From assembly GCA_963971285.1 (NCBI GenBank), contig OZ020248.1, positions 14,818,001 through 14,882,000 of the forward strand: a DNA stretch of 64,000 bases, in the 5' to 3' direction. How positions within the stretch are numbered: position 1 is the first letter of the stretch; each line of letters starts with the position of its first letter. The stretch comes from Astropecten irregularis. Its lineage: Eukaryota > Echinodermata > Asteroidea > Paxillosida > Astropectinidae. Below, one piece after another: positions 21,075 to 32,876 of the stretch. The notes beneath the pieces were generated by a model that saw only the letters and a program-made list of their open reading frames with translations, was not told where the DNA came from and did not search any database. The position numbers and the translations under genes are program-made.

Positions 21075-21988
21075 TTAAAGGTACAAAACATGATTGGTAA
21101 AGGTCACAGGACAGCACTCATGATTTGTCTGATCTAACATGTACATGAAATAATAAACCTGTGAAAATTTGAGCTCATTCGGACATTCGGAGTCAAGAGA
21201 AAATAGCGAAAACCCGACTCAATGTTTTTTATGAAACATGAAGAATGGTTTGATCTTACCCCGAGATCAAAACTGTTTTCTGTCTTTGTTTTACTAATCT
21301 CTGGATAAATACAGCATTTCAGGTGGAAATATTTTAACGGTTTGTTTCTACCGGCACCATCTTCATACCTTGAGTGAAAGGGGATAACTAAAACAACTCA
21401 AGCGAGGGTGTTCTATATGTTTGTTCCAAAAATCGTTCAGACGAATGATCTTTGGAAAAAACACTTAAAGGGATTGCATACGTTTGGTAATTTGAGCCTA
21501 CTGTTTGTTTCAAACCAATATAATTGAATATATATACCATAAAACTAACCTGTGAAAGTTTCAATTCAAAAGGTGGTAGCGTTTTTGAGATTTTGGCGAC
21601 AAACTAGAGCGGTTATTTCACGCCAGAGAACAGTTAGTCAATAGCTGAGAAGCGTTACGGCCATAACGCTTCTCAGATTCATAATTTTTGGAGATAAAAA
21701 GTGACATATTTTTTCCATAACCGCGGTACTTCGAATTGAACGTTTCTCAATATGCATTATACTATCCAAAGCAGCTGTACTTCTCACCAAGTAAGTTTTT
21801 ATTGCCATAAATTTTCAGAGTCATTACCAAACGTATGCAATGCCTTTAATCTTGATTTCCTTGACAAACCCAGCATCTGATGAACCAATATTTCCCATGA
21901 TGACTGTTTACGAACTGTTGAATCCATTTTCTGTCTCAAACTCAATAAATTGTTTTGATGCCTTGCAAATCCTATATGCTCCCTTTAA
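21075..21988 (+). mobile_element. Long B-type TTAA element, interrupted by family C
   Basis: The left end is TTAAAGGTACAAAACATGAT at 21075 and the right end CCTATATGCTCCCTTTAA at 21988. The inner 21465-21849 is a separate MITE. The remaining sequence matches 13032-13565 in inverse orientation, including GACGAATGATCTTTGG and CCCAGCATCTGATGAACCAA. Confidence 0.8.
21465..21849. mobile_element. TTAA MITE, family C
   Basis: The ends are TTAAAGGGATTGCATACGTT and AACGTATGCAATGCCTTTAA, near-perfect inverted repeats that continue as TGGTAAT/ATTACCA. An inner hairpin CTGAGAAGCGTTACGGCC/GGCCATAACGCTTCTCAG (21639-21676) is near perfect. The paralogous empty site lies at about 13166-13172, where the flanks join without the insert. 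Confidence 0.85.
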
Positions 21989-22470
21989 CATTAAATACCC
22001 CAAACCTTATGTGTGATGTGATTTTCTTTCAGGGTGTAGGCTTACTGCTTGAAATGCACACGTCTACCTGACGCCAGAGTAAGTCCTACTATAATTTCCA
22101 TTCCTGCATAAAGGCCTAATAATATGAAGCTCTGTCTGCTTTATAAAAGACTCGCTGCTTTTTTAACCCCGATTTGTAACGCATCTTTAAGTGATCTCAT
22201 AATTCCGTAGGATTCTCCGTGTTACGAGCTTTCTAATGAATTTTGTCACGGAGTACCCAGCCGGGGGAAGTGCTGTATAAATAGTACGGTACATCGTACA
22301 CAGGAAACAGGGAAGATTTATTGGATTATAATCACACAGAATCAAGTCGTGACATGTCCGTCACGAAATATTGCATCCCCCATGGAACACAACAAAATAA
22401 TAATAACGATAAAATCAGTTCAGCGAGTGTTAACATATTGTACTCCAATGATATTGCACTGCACCAAGGC
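21989..22470. other. Unannotated intergenic stretch
   Basis: Nothing recognised. Confidence 0.6.
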
Positions 22471-22839
22471 TTAAAGGTAATATCATACTTTGGTTTTTGT
22501 CAAAGAAATACAGATTCATGGGCAAAAATATCAAGACAGATACAGTAACAGTCATCTGTGAAAATTCTAGTTCCATACGGTGCCCACTTTTTGAGAAAAC
22601 AGTGAAAAACAGCCTCGGTATTTCTTCAGTCTTTTCTCTTTTATTTTTCAGTGATCTTTTAAAAGAACAAAAAGATATTCGGTCGTTGTTTGACTAATTT
22701 CTAGATAAATACACCATTTCAGGTGGAAACAAATTAACGGTATGTTTCTACCACCACCATCGTCGTACCATGTAAGTTATACGTAAATCTGTGAACATTT
22801 CTGTTTTGGTGTCTTACCAAAGTATGATACTACCTTTAA
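22471..22839 (-). mobile_element. TTAA MITE, family A
   Basis: Inverse orientation: TTAAAGGTAATATCATACTT at the left, AGTATGATACTACCTTTAA at the right. Its right TTAA (22836-22839) is also the left TTAA of the adjoining family B element. Confidence 0.85.
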
Positions 22840-23204
22840 AGGTATAATACATGATTTGAAAGGTCACAGAACAGCACTCACACTTTGTCTGATCAATACA
22901 TGAAATGATAAACCTGTGAAAATTTGAGCTCAATCGGACATCTGAGTCGCGAGAAAATAGCAAAAACACGACTCAATATTTCTTATAAAACATGAAGAAT
23001 TGTTTTGATCATGCCCCGAGATCAAAACTGTTTTCCGTCTTTGTTTGACTAATTTCTGGATAATTACACAATTCCAGACGGAAATATTTCAACAGTATGT
23101 TTCTACCAGCACCATCTTCATATCCTGAAAGTTATACGTAAATCTGTGAAAATTTCTGTCTAGCCATGTTACCAATTCTGTAGGCATACTGTATATACCT
23201 TTAA
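22836..23204 (+). mobile_element. TTAA MITE, family B
   Basis: It starts TTAAAGGTATAATACATGAT, has AGGTCACAGAACAGCACTCA and GAGCTCAATCGGACATCTGA, the hairpin TTTTGATCATGCCCCGAGAT, and ends GTATATACCTTTAA. It shares one TTAA with the preceding family A copy. Confidence 0.85.
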
Positions 23205-23764
23205 AAGATATTTTTCATTAACGGGCGCGATGGCTTCACTGTGTGTACACCCCCACTCGAGTTCTCATTTCTCAAATATAATTAGGCCTATACCTAGAAT
23301 TGTTTTTGTTTGTCGCTACGTGCAACCAAGCACTAACATACCCAAGTCCTCTTGCTGTAGCCTCTCTCTGTCCATGTTAATACATCCATGTTTTCCTGTT
23401 TCTCCTTTTTCTTCCTTTTAATGAGCAAGCCACGGCATGTGCGTCACGAAAAATAATTTGAATCTCGCTGCGTTGTCCGGTTAACGGTTTCATTTTTGGA
23501 AGATAATGAGGTATTTTATTTAGCTGGAATGATGATCAGGCATAAAATCATTTTTAGGATTAATTAACGAAGCATCACAGACCATCGTATAACCTTTGTT
23601 GCTGTCGCTGTTGCTGCTTTCCGTTAGTGTTGTATTCGTTTCGTTTGGTATGCCAGCGATGGATATAGGCCTTGTATTGCGAGCTAGACATACTAATCGA
23701 AAAAACAACAACTTGTATTTAGCCAGATTTCAATATTCTCTCAGTAAATCGCCCCCCCCCCCTT

Positions 23765-23784
23765 AAAGGTAATATCGTACTACG
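23765..23784. repeat. Isolated TTAA-family end
   Basis: TTAAAGGTAATATCGTACTA after a C run looks like a single family A terminus; no matching right end was found. Confidence 0.4.
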
Positions 23785-25254
23785 GAAAATATGAATAATA
23801 ATCATGAAACCATTCAGACCCAACTGTGTTGAACACACACAGTTGATGAGGACAGAGCTCGCAGAAACTCTAAGGTGATAATGACTATTTCACACATATA
23901 AAACAACTCACCAACTGTGTGTGTCAATAAATGAAGCCATCGAGTCCTTGGGTCCGTATCTTCCTCCTGCAAACCTCTTGCCTCCATTGAAGATGATGGG
24001 TAGAAGGAAGAAGCCCAGGTTCATCTTCTGATCTGTTATTAAACCATTCGTATTAGGTTAGAATCCAAATTCTTTTTTGTAATAAAAATGTACATGACAT
24101 TTAACAGCTGATACAAACATTTTCCAAAATTCCAAAGGATAACACATTGACAATTGTTAAATTGTTAAATATTGACAAATATTTGGCCCCATCGGTTTGT
24201 ACACAAATTGCCTAATCCCCATGATGCAGTGCGGATGTGACTTTTGGCCTAATTGTATCTTAACCAATTTCTAAGTATTTACCTTGCCCATGTGTTGGGC
24301 AGGCACATTTCCAGCTTTCTGAGGATCTTTTTTTCCTGCAAAATGTTTGTCAATAAAGTTTTGGTTTGCTGTTTTTGTGCCATTCTTTTTAGGTCGAGCC
24401 CCAAACTATAGTGCATAATGCCTTTAGTTTAAGACATTTCAAAACGCAAATTCTTCATTCAACTGATTGATAGGCCTAAATGTAATGTACGGTATAAAGC
24501 CTACATGTACATAAAAAGGCAATCCCATGCAAAAATACAATGAACGATGTTTGTATGTAAACCGCACGCTCGTGGTAAGGCATGGGTATACCGTGAAAAA
24601 GGTCTATACGCTATAGTATACGTTGTGCTCATCATGCAAGAAACATGACCTTCATTTTGGTAGGCTTAGTGGCTTACACGTTAACGATGACTTGAATAAA
24701 CTCACACAAAAACGTTGTCTCAGCTATTTAATCATCTAGGAAATACAACAACTAATTTCTTACCTACGAATACACCAATCGGCTCCTTGATCCAACAAGT
24801 CCTCCATTTCGCAAGATCAAGATATACGAACTGTCAAAGGAAGTGATGACGCGTCGAGACGTGCTCAGTTGCAAATGCTCCCGCAACCGTATTAATTGAA
24901 AATACCCAAAAACTTGGGAAACTTTGTTAAATTGCTCAACATTTTAGCATGTTTATCAAACCATGTGATTAATGCCCAATAAATTGGCAGACTTTGCCCA
25001 AATAATGGAACTCATGATTCGACCAATGTTGGTCACCCTGCTTTTTTACCCAATGGGAAATTTTATCCATTTGTTGAGGTAAAATTGCCCAACATTATTT
25101 TGCTCAACCAAAATTTACCCAGCATTTTTAACAGTGTGTAGATATACAATAATACAAGATTCACCACAGGTTCTGCATGATGTACACTTTGGTGGGCATC
25201 GTTAAATTGATTAACATTTAAAACCAATTAAACTGAATGCTTTATGTTTTATCT

Positions 25255-25286
25255 TCCACCCCCACCCCCACCCCACCCCACCCACA
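25255..25286 (+). repeat. CCCCA-rich simple repeat
   Basis: Irregular CACCC and CCCCA units over about 32 bp. Confidence 0.9.
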
Positions 25287-26256
25287 TCGCGTCAATGTAC
25301 TTTCCTTACATTTTAAGAAGCCTACCACCAAACTAGGATATTCTTCTCCCTTCAAACAAAAAATAATTAGACTCTGGAACTTTGAATAAGGAAGAACCCC
25401 GAGGTCATTATTATATTACAAGTTGTCGGGAGGGGAGAGACGAAGCTTGGGGGTGTGGATGACATAAATACTTCATAATCAGTCGGGTGGCGTTTCTTTC
25501 ACGCGTTATAACGCCTCCAGCTTGTATAAACCTTTCTCGGGCTACGAGGCCTATACCCTTCTTTCTGTGCCAAATTGTTTCCCGTTAGTGCGTTGTTGCC
25601 AAGCGCTGGCCATTATGCTGTCCCTAGACCCTCGGGGTGTATTCGGGGGTCAGTTTCTCAAATCCGGTGTCCAGTTTGACGGGCTTGTATTTTTAGAATG
25701 TTGCAGGGGTGGCTGGAACTGAAACGAATGCACATGCTCTTTTATTACAACGAGTATGAAGAATAGGACACATCAGTTTGAAGAATAAAACTTAAATCGT
25801 GAATAAGATTCTTGTATTTCCGAATGTGACCAAGTCATAGATATAATATATTGTCTGAATTCAATGTTTCATTGTGCAACTCGAAGACCTGTATATGTTT
25901 ACATGTGGCAGCAGGGGCGGGTCCTCTATTATCACTAGGGAGGCTGATCGGCCATTTTGTGCCAATTTCTGGTGTCAGTTTTTTAGTTGGTTACCCACAG
26001 ACAAAGTGTCTTTCGTGGGTACCGGGCACAATCGACCAAAAGTTGACAAAATTATAGGCACTGACATGAACTTGACTTAGTCTGCCCTGATTTCAGTATT
26101 TTTGCCAATATCCATAAAAAAGTCCCAAATTGTCTCATTTTATTCAACCAATAAAAAGATAAAGCACCTCGGACTATTCTACAGAGAATTCAAGATGCTC
26201 TTTTCTGCCCTTTGAATAATATCTCAATTTTAATCTCAAAAATCTTACTTATCCAA

Positions 26257-26283
26257 TTTTTTTTTTTTTTTTTTTTTTTTTTT
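26257..26283 (+). repeat. Poly-T tract
   Basis: About 27 consecutive T. It could be the tail of a minus-strand retroposed copy, but no body was recognised to its left. Confidence 0.9.
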
Positions 26284-29120
26284 ACAGTTTTGCACCAATT
26301 CCGCTAGGCCTATATTTCTTTCATACCAGTATTATTTGAGTAAATATTCTCCTCGGAATAATAATGCTGGCCTCGTTACCTCATAAACATGTTTTTCTTT
26401 TACCCTTAGGCCTAATTAATGTTTACTGCATGGTCAGTGATGCCCATTGTCTTTGCGTCATTTTCCTTCAAAACGCCCATAGGGGCCTACCAAACAATGG
26501 CCTAGAAAACTGCTCGTGCAAGCGATGCGCATGAACAATAATCGTTATATGGATCTCCGGACTGATATTATAGGCATATGGTGCAATTATTCCGTATGCT
26601 TCGTCCAATGACTATGTATATGGACGGGCCAGTTCGTGACCGCTAGGGTGAGACTGCATATGAATCGCCCACGGGTAGTAACGGGGGGACAATTAGGGGC
26701 AATTCCGGATCTAATGTCTGGTAATAATGCCGATATTGCTTGCTTGTAGGCCTATACTGCAGCGTAACCGCTCCTCTTTGTCGCTATGAGGACGTTCATC
26801 TTAAAGTGAGGACTCTCTGTATTAAATACGGACAGCCGTCTTTTAAAAGGTGGCTGCAATGAGATTTAATAAAATCCACCGAAATAATTTAATCAACTTT
26901 TTTTTAATATATTAAATTTGATTAAAGTGTGTTTTTTGTTTTCCCCCGCATCTTTTTTTTTCTCGAAATGAATCGCACCCCAATAGCATTTTATGTCCAC
27001 GTCCCCACCCCCTATAGTACAGGATTTTGATTGCCGTAAGTGACGCGGGAACCAGCTTAGCATTACTTAATGGCTTGTGTACCAGCTACCGGGTTCCCGA
27101 GATGGCGTCGACGGGAGGACCATTTGTGGGCGTGGCGTTCCCCCTCCCAGTTGATAAAATTGTTTTAACACCAACATAAGGAAGGCTAAGACTACGACAG
27201 CCACACAACTGCGTTTGAAAGACTTTATTCCACCAATATATAAGCAAAAACACCCATTGCGGCCACCCTCTAAGTGAGGAAATCCGTCATGAATGTCAGA
27301 CCATCCAAGTCAAAGCAGTAATTGTACTCTTTGAAACAAAAACCACTGTGCGGACAATTACATTATAAAGCGAGGACTGTTATCCGTACACTGGGTTGCA
27401 ACATTTCATCTTCCAAGCGAGGCACTCGTACTTAAAGCGAGGACCTGCAGTGAGGGCCTGAGATTTAGCTTATAGGCCTAATACAAACCAGCTTTAAACT
27501 GAAGTTTCTCGGTTTTTTTTGTTAAAAGTGTGGACGTCCATTATTGAATGCGTAGGCGGCCGTCCTCCACTTGAAGTAGGTAAAATTCCACCTCAAAGTG
27601 AAAACATTCCTCTTTAGAGAGTGAAGAATGTCGTAATGTTAGGAACAAACAACAACACCTCAAGGTTATGCGTTGTTGTTGTTTCATGTTTTGCATCTTA
27701 AGGACCTCAATTTTCAAGTTGTGGCCTCGTCTTTCTGACGTAAATTGGCAAAAATTGAAGTTCTGTCGCTACTTCTAGCTGAAACAAGATGAGAATTAGT
27801 TTTGCTCCGCCTGATCAAGAGCTGGGGGGTCTCTTGGATTTTCAAGGATTTTGTACTCGAGTAATGCAGAATCATACGCCTTCTAATCGAATCAAAATGC
27901 GACACGACCCATCATCAGTAGTGACGCGCGGCTTTGCATTCAGCAAACAGCCGTCAGGACTGACAATAGCGATGTATAAACGGTATAATAGTCTTTTCAC
28001 ACCATGACAATTTCATGTGCTTCTTTTTTCGTTTACTGGCGACAAAATGCTTAACTCGACTCAGCAGCTGTAAACATTATCCGTGCAGTGGACGATGCGA
28101 CGGCATCTGGGCGATGATATTGTGTTTGTTACGGGTCACTCACTCCGTGTCATTCTGAATGTCTGTCACACAGCTGCACAAATACCGTCGTCGAGTCCAC
28201 GAACAAATAGGTACATCACATTCTTTTTAGAGAGTAGGGGAGTTAGGTCTTTTTGCATGAATGATATACAAAACAAAGACTGGAAAACGATGGCATCAAG
28301 GCGTGGTTTGCCATCAATGTTACCTTTCCCTTTAAGAAATAAAATTGTAGGAGATCAATTATTCTCAGGCAGCTGTTTCCGTGAGGTTGTCCGAATTAGA
28401 GTTGATTTCCATCGGTGATAACATCAAGCCAGGCCCCGGTAGTCCTCACGGCTGACAGGTAAAGTCCTGTATGGACTGCTTTGACGCCGTGAGAGGGAGG
28501 GAAGGGTAAGGGAGAGAGCGCGCAAGGTGTCCGGTCATCCAGAGCCATGCAGGTGATGTACCGGACTACATACCTACCTCCTGTCCAGTGCCTTCGTGCG
28601 GAGGAGGTGTATGTGGGTGTGTAGTTTAACGTGTTTGCTAGGTAATGAAATTTCTCAATTGGCTTCTTGACGCGCTCGCCTGCTCAATGAAGACACTTAT
28701 CCCGAGACTTGACAGGTTTTTATTTATTTACTTTCCACGCGAGAAACCTTGGGATGATAACGATGTTCAAGGGCGTAGCACTACATTCGTTTGTCTTGAA
28801 ATGCATGCATGACGAACTTAGGAAAACTTTACCGTGGAGAACAAATAGACTTTAGTAACTCAAGATTGTTCTGGGGCAAAAGGGATTGGTATCATGATTG
28901 CCTCTTCTCCAAAACCTTGGCTTCGTCTCTACCATCCAAAAATTGAAAATCCAAGGCTGTGGCTTATTAATTGTCGCTGATATCAAGCTCCGATTCCCTG
29001 TTTTAAGGAGAGTCAGCCATTCGAATCCGTAGCCCCACCCTCAACATTTGAACCAGAGCCGGGGTTTGGAATTAAAGGAGCACGTCACAGTACTTGTTCG
29101 TAGTGTCTATGGATAGACTT

Positions 29121-29246
29121 AGGGTATGTTTGTTTAACGCACAGGATCACGAATTCTACTGATCCGGATCCCATTTTAGCGTATCCTGCATAAGACGTGG
29201 ATCAGCAGATCTGAGATCCTATATGCGTTAAACAAACAGACCCTAA
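29121..29246. mobile_element. Family H MITE
   Basis: The TIRs are AGGGTATGTTTGTTTAACGC and GCGTTAAACAAACAGACCCT. The interior holds GATCCGGATCCCATTTTAGC. A second copy is at 40307-40420. Confidence 0.85.
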
Positions 29247-29252
29247 GAGTAA

Positions 29253-29383
29253 GAGCAAATTCGATCAGCGACTATCTGTCAACCACTGGTCGATTGTGCC
29301 TGGTACCCGTGGAAAATTTGGTGTATATGTTACCAAGCAAAATCCTGCATTGGTTGACAGATAGTCGTTGGTCGAACTTGCTC
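29253..29383. mobile_element. Family I MITE with TAA target duplication
   Basis: The 131-bp unit has TIRs over 30 bp long, differing at about four positions (GAGCAAATTCGATCAGCGAC and GTCGTTGGTCGAACTTGCTC, continuing through TATCTGTCAACCA). TAA is present on both sides (29250-29252, 29384-29386), suggesting a PIF/Harbinger-type source. It sits a few bases from a family H copy. Confidence 0.8.
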
Positions 29384-29665
29384 TAAATCGTCCAAACTTG
29401 TATGCTTGATGTCATTAATGTTCTGTTTATAATCCAATCAGGTTTGTGGTACGGAGGGGAGTAAATGCCACACTATCGCCAGGAATTAAAACTAACTACC
29501 AGATGAAGTGAAGTCATCTCAGATGTGAGTAGACAAACATTTTCTTCGGTTTACCAAGATTCTGGGCCATAATTGTGTATAGAGGCTCGGGGCCAAATTA
29601 TCAGATAAACTGCACGGATCCATACTGTAACATTTACCAGCATTTCAACATTCAAATATGAACAC

Positions 29666-30010
29666 TTAAAGGTAGTACATGTATTATACTTTGGTAAGAA
29701 ACCAAAACTGAAATGTGCACAGATTTACGTATAACTTACAGGGTATATGAAGATGGTGGTGGTAGAAACAATTTTGTGTTTATCCAAAAATTAGTAAAAC
29801 AACGACCGAAAATCTTGTTGATCTTTTAAAGATCAAAATTAAAAGAGAAAAGACTTAAGAAATACTGTGGCTGTTTTTCACTGTTTTCTCAATAAGTGGG
29901 CACCGTATGGGACTGAAATTTTCACAGATGACTGTTACTGTTCTGTCTTGATATTTTTGCCCATGAATCTGTATTCCTTTCATAAAAACCAAAGTATGAT
30001 ACTACCTTAA
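29666..30010 (+). mobile_element. TTAA MITE, family A
   Basis: It starts TTAAAGGTAGTACATGTATT and ends AAAGTATGATACTACCTTAA. A short deletion near 29770 removes part of the TTTCCGCCTGAAATGG segment; the rest matches the family. Confidence 0.85.
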
Positions 30011-30057
30011 ATGTCGTCGCTCTATTGGGGGCGTTATAACGACGCCATCTTTGGTCA

Positions 30058-30392
30058 TATAGACCTTTCTTTTGTTTTCAAACATTGTCTGGTTGTTTGC
30101 AATAATTGGCGTGGGCGGCCCAATGTTGCAAATCATTCGTCTCCTTGAAAGACGGCGTGACCAAATTCAACATTTGTACAAACTATCCATAGCTGTACAA
30201 AATACATACCATCATTGTGTGTGTTGCTTCCATTACATCCAGCAATATCTGTCAATGTTTATGAAACGTTGTGTACTAATTGTGTTCAAATTGGGTATTT
30301 TTTATGCCCGGCTTTGAAGGCTCTCCATAGTTTCCGCCATCTTGGTTGGCAAAAAACTCGGGCTGTGACGTTGCAAAAAGAAAGGTTTATAT
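30058..30392 (-). mobile_element. Family M element, copy 2
   Basis: Inverse orientation: TATAGACCTTTCTTTTG at the left and AAAAGAAAGGTTTATATT at the right, with CATTCGTCTCCTTGAAAGAC and TTTCCGCCATCTTGGTTGGC inside. The stretch before it (30018-30057) also matches the flank of the 39.6-kb copy. Confidence 0.85.
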
Positions 30393-31776
30393 TATTGCGA
30401 GTCAGACGAAAGCAAAATCCAAAGATGGAAATCTAGAATTTGAAAGCAAAGATGTAATACGGTAAATGTAAGGATTAAGTTATTTCAAGTCAAATCAAGT
30501 TTTGTTTACATCTCCATGAATTGTGTCTAAATATCGTTTGCTCAGAAAAAAAAAATATTCACCAAAGAATTTTGGTCTGTAAGTTTATTCTGTGCCACTA
30601 CTTGTGAATTGAGGGAAGTTCGGTTTCAGAGTTATGCAACACGAGGACCTCTAAACACCAGAGATAGACCGTTTTCAGTTTAGCTCTGTGTAGTATGAAC
30701 GGAAGGGTTTGGGGATGAAATGTTTACCTCCCGCTATGACCGCAAAGGTAGACCTTTTTCTATCTCCTGAGTACTGCGTCTGAACATACAGGAAGGATTT
30801 CTGAGCTTCAGTAAAAAAAAAATGGTGTTTACGCAATGTTATGACATCACCTCATGGTTAGATAAGCCGGTAATATTTGAGCCAAGCCCCGCCAAGGCTA
30901 ATATTCTTCCCAGTAATTACTACCAACTCTTCAAATGATGATGTTTGTCCCTCAGTATCAATGCATGTCTTAAAAAAAACACAGAAATAATAGCATCTGA
31001 AGTAGTCCTTTACATTCCACTCATCAGTTAGATGATTCACATAATATAGAGGACGGTAATAACGCGGGAACAATAATTGAAAAACGTCTATTTTTTCATG
31101 CATATCGGGGCCATTATGTCCAGTCCAGCGTCTTCCATGAAAGTGCGTGTTGGGCTATAAGGAGGTTTGCCAGTGGCGTGTGTCCGTCACCGGAAGACGT
31201 CAATCTTTGTCTAGCGCACGTCATGGGTATAATTTGACACGAGCCCATTGTGTGTGTGTTTTTTGTCTCCGTGATTTCAATTGTTTTCGAGAGACACCTA
31301 TAAGCGCAGGTTTTTTATTTTTCGTGGGATGCTAGAAGCATTAATTTTTGTAATTTGAGTGTGTGGCATTCAGTGTTGTTTTCTGTTGAAATTCGAGGGG
31401 TGGTGTTTTTTTTCTCGGGGATGGGGCAATGCTAATAAAAGTAATAAATAGTTTGTTATGGGGGACTGTCTCTCGTTACCTTTTTCCATAATCGCTGATG
31501 ATCGCATTTTTATAATAGTCTGCATCTTTGTTAACGTATTTGTTTCTTCATTACCCTATCCCACTGCACTGCACATAGTGCCTAACTGTTTTGGGCGTCA
31601 CGTTCCACGCGTGTTACATCATAAGCCAGTGCACTATGTACAAGCTTTCCAGAATCTTGTGATCGCATGCCGTAAAATTCAAGTCACAACACGGCGTGTA
31701 TAACAACAGAGCCCCTATAGGATCAGGGACCTCGTGGATTCGACCAAACCTCAACTCGGCTAAGTCTTCCAGGTTT
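30393..31776. other. Unannotated intergenic stretch
   Basis: Nothing recognised between the family M copy and the GTGACTC array. Confidence 0.6.
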
Positions 31777-31867
31777 GTGACTCGTGACTCGTGACTCGTG
31801 ACTCGTGACTCGTGACTCGTGACTCGTGACTCGTGACTCGTGACTCGTGACTCGTGACTCGTGACTC
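31777..31867 (+). repeat. (GTGACTC)13 microsatellite
   Basis: Thirteen exact 7-bp units. The sequence immediately after (GAGTC) is the inverse of the unit end, which gives a small hairpin at the border. Confidence 0.98.
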
Positions 31868-32089
31868 GAGTCAAAACAACAAACATTGAATGACCTGTAC
31901 TCGGATCTACTGACTGGGACTTGGACTCGATATTTTGTGACTCGTATACAAAACAATATGTCCCTAGAAGCCACAGCCATGCAAGAGCTAGCCTTTGTTT
32001 TGACATCCATTGATCCTAGAGGCTAAGTCCAGGTTTGGGGACATGGCTTATGGAAGGCCTTATCGAAGATAGCATTTTTCAGGCACTAC

Positions 32090-32189
32090 TCTTGCGCACG
32101 CAAAGGACAGTGGGTAATCTTGTTGATTTGTACATCACTCAGGCCGTGCCCTAGTAACAATTTTACCCAGAATGCTTTGCGCATACCCC
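32090..32189 (-). repeat. Family N repeat, compact copy
   Basis: On the minus strand AAACGGGGTATGCGCAAAGC, TTCTGGGTAAAATTGTTACT, GAGTGATGTACAAATCAACA and TTACCCACTGTCCTTTGCGT occur together within 100 bp. The same blocks at 42060-42425 are separated by about 260 bp. Confidence 0.65.
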
Positions 32190-32242
32190 GTTTGGGTCCG
32201 TTTTGCGCTATGTTCGATAAGGTCCGTGGAAGTCAGCTCATA

Positions 32243-32495
32243 GGGCGTTTTCGAAACGGAGGCTCAAGCTCCGTTTCAGGCTCCGGCTCCATTTCGTGAA
32301 TCCAATCTAAAACAACGAGCATCAAAATAGAGACTTAGGGCTGCGGTTCTGAAGTAGATACTCTATTATGAAAAGGAAAAAAGAGCTTCAGCTTCAATGA
32401 AAAAGCACAACCTATGTTTCCAGCATATGGATGTCAGAGCTGGAGCCTGAACCTGAGTCTGAGCCTGAGCCTAAGCCTCCGTTTCGAAAACGCCC
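32243..32495 (+). mobile_element. Family G element, best preserved
   Basis: It has perfect 22-bp terminal inverted repeats: GGGCGTTTTCGAAACGGAGG plus CT at the left and AG plus CCTCCGTTTCGAAAACGCCC at the right. The core has AGCTTCAGCTTCAATGAAAA and TGGATGTCAGAGCTGGAGCC, followed by six-base GCCTGA-type units. Confidence 0.85.
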
Positions 32496-32701
32496 ATAGT
32501 AACTGGTGTACCAAACCGGCAATTCTAATCTAGTCACAAAACTCCTCCAGTGTGCGTAATTGTACTTTCTCCCCATACTCTTCTTCCTCGTTTTCCCTAG
32601 GTCCTTGCATATTTCTTCAATGAAACTGTTCGTCATTGAGGTATTATGTTCTTCTGTCACTAATATGCCCCTCGTTGTTCTGTTCCTCCCTTTGACCTTT
32701 A

Positions 32702-32873
32702 GCAGGTGCGGTTCTTCGAGGGGCTACAGCCCCCTGTAGCCACCCAAAGAACTTGACGTCACGTGCGAAGGGTCTAGTCCCCCAAAAAAATGTTGGTCTT
32801 CTAGCATCCAAACATTTTTTGGCTCTTCTATCCCCCAAAAAAATATTGGCTCAAGAACTGCGCCTGGCCTTTA
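32702..32873. mobile_element. Family Q MITE
   Basis: AGGTGCGGTTCTTCGAGGGG at the left and GCTCAAGAACTGCGCCTGG at the right are imperfect inverted repeats. CCCCCAAAAAAATGTTGG and CCCCCAAAAAAATATTGG recur inside. Confidence 0.65.
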
Positions 32874-32876
32874 CAA

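Larger units (their letters stand above)
23205..29120. other. Long sparse intergenic region
   Basis: No gene recognised over almost 6 kb. Visible items are a CAACTGTGT/ACACAGTTG hairpin at 23823-23845, simple repeats at 25255 and 26257, a stretch at 24960-25138 rich in TTGCCCAA-type words ending CCCAGCATTTTTAACAGTG (possible transposon end), and a recurring AAAGYGAGGAC word at 26803-27444. The longest frame (28083-28418, 111 codons) has no domain signal. Confidence 0.55.

Noticed and set aside
31614-32010. Open frames with SHESRVT peptide repeats
   Set aside because: They translate the (GTGACTC)13 microsatellite; 21 bp equals three units, so the peptide repeat is automatic.
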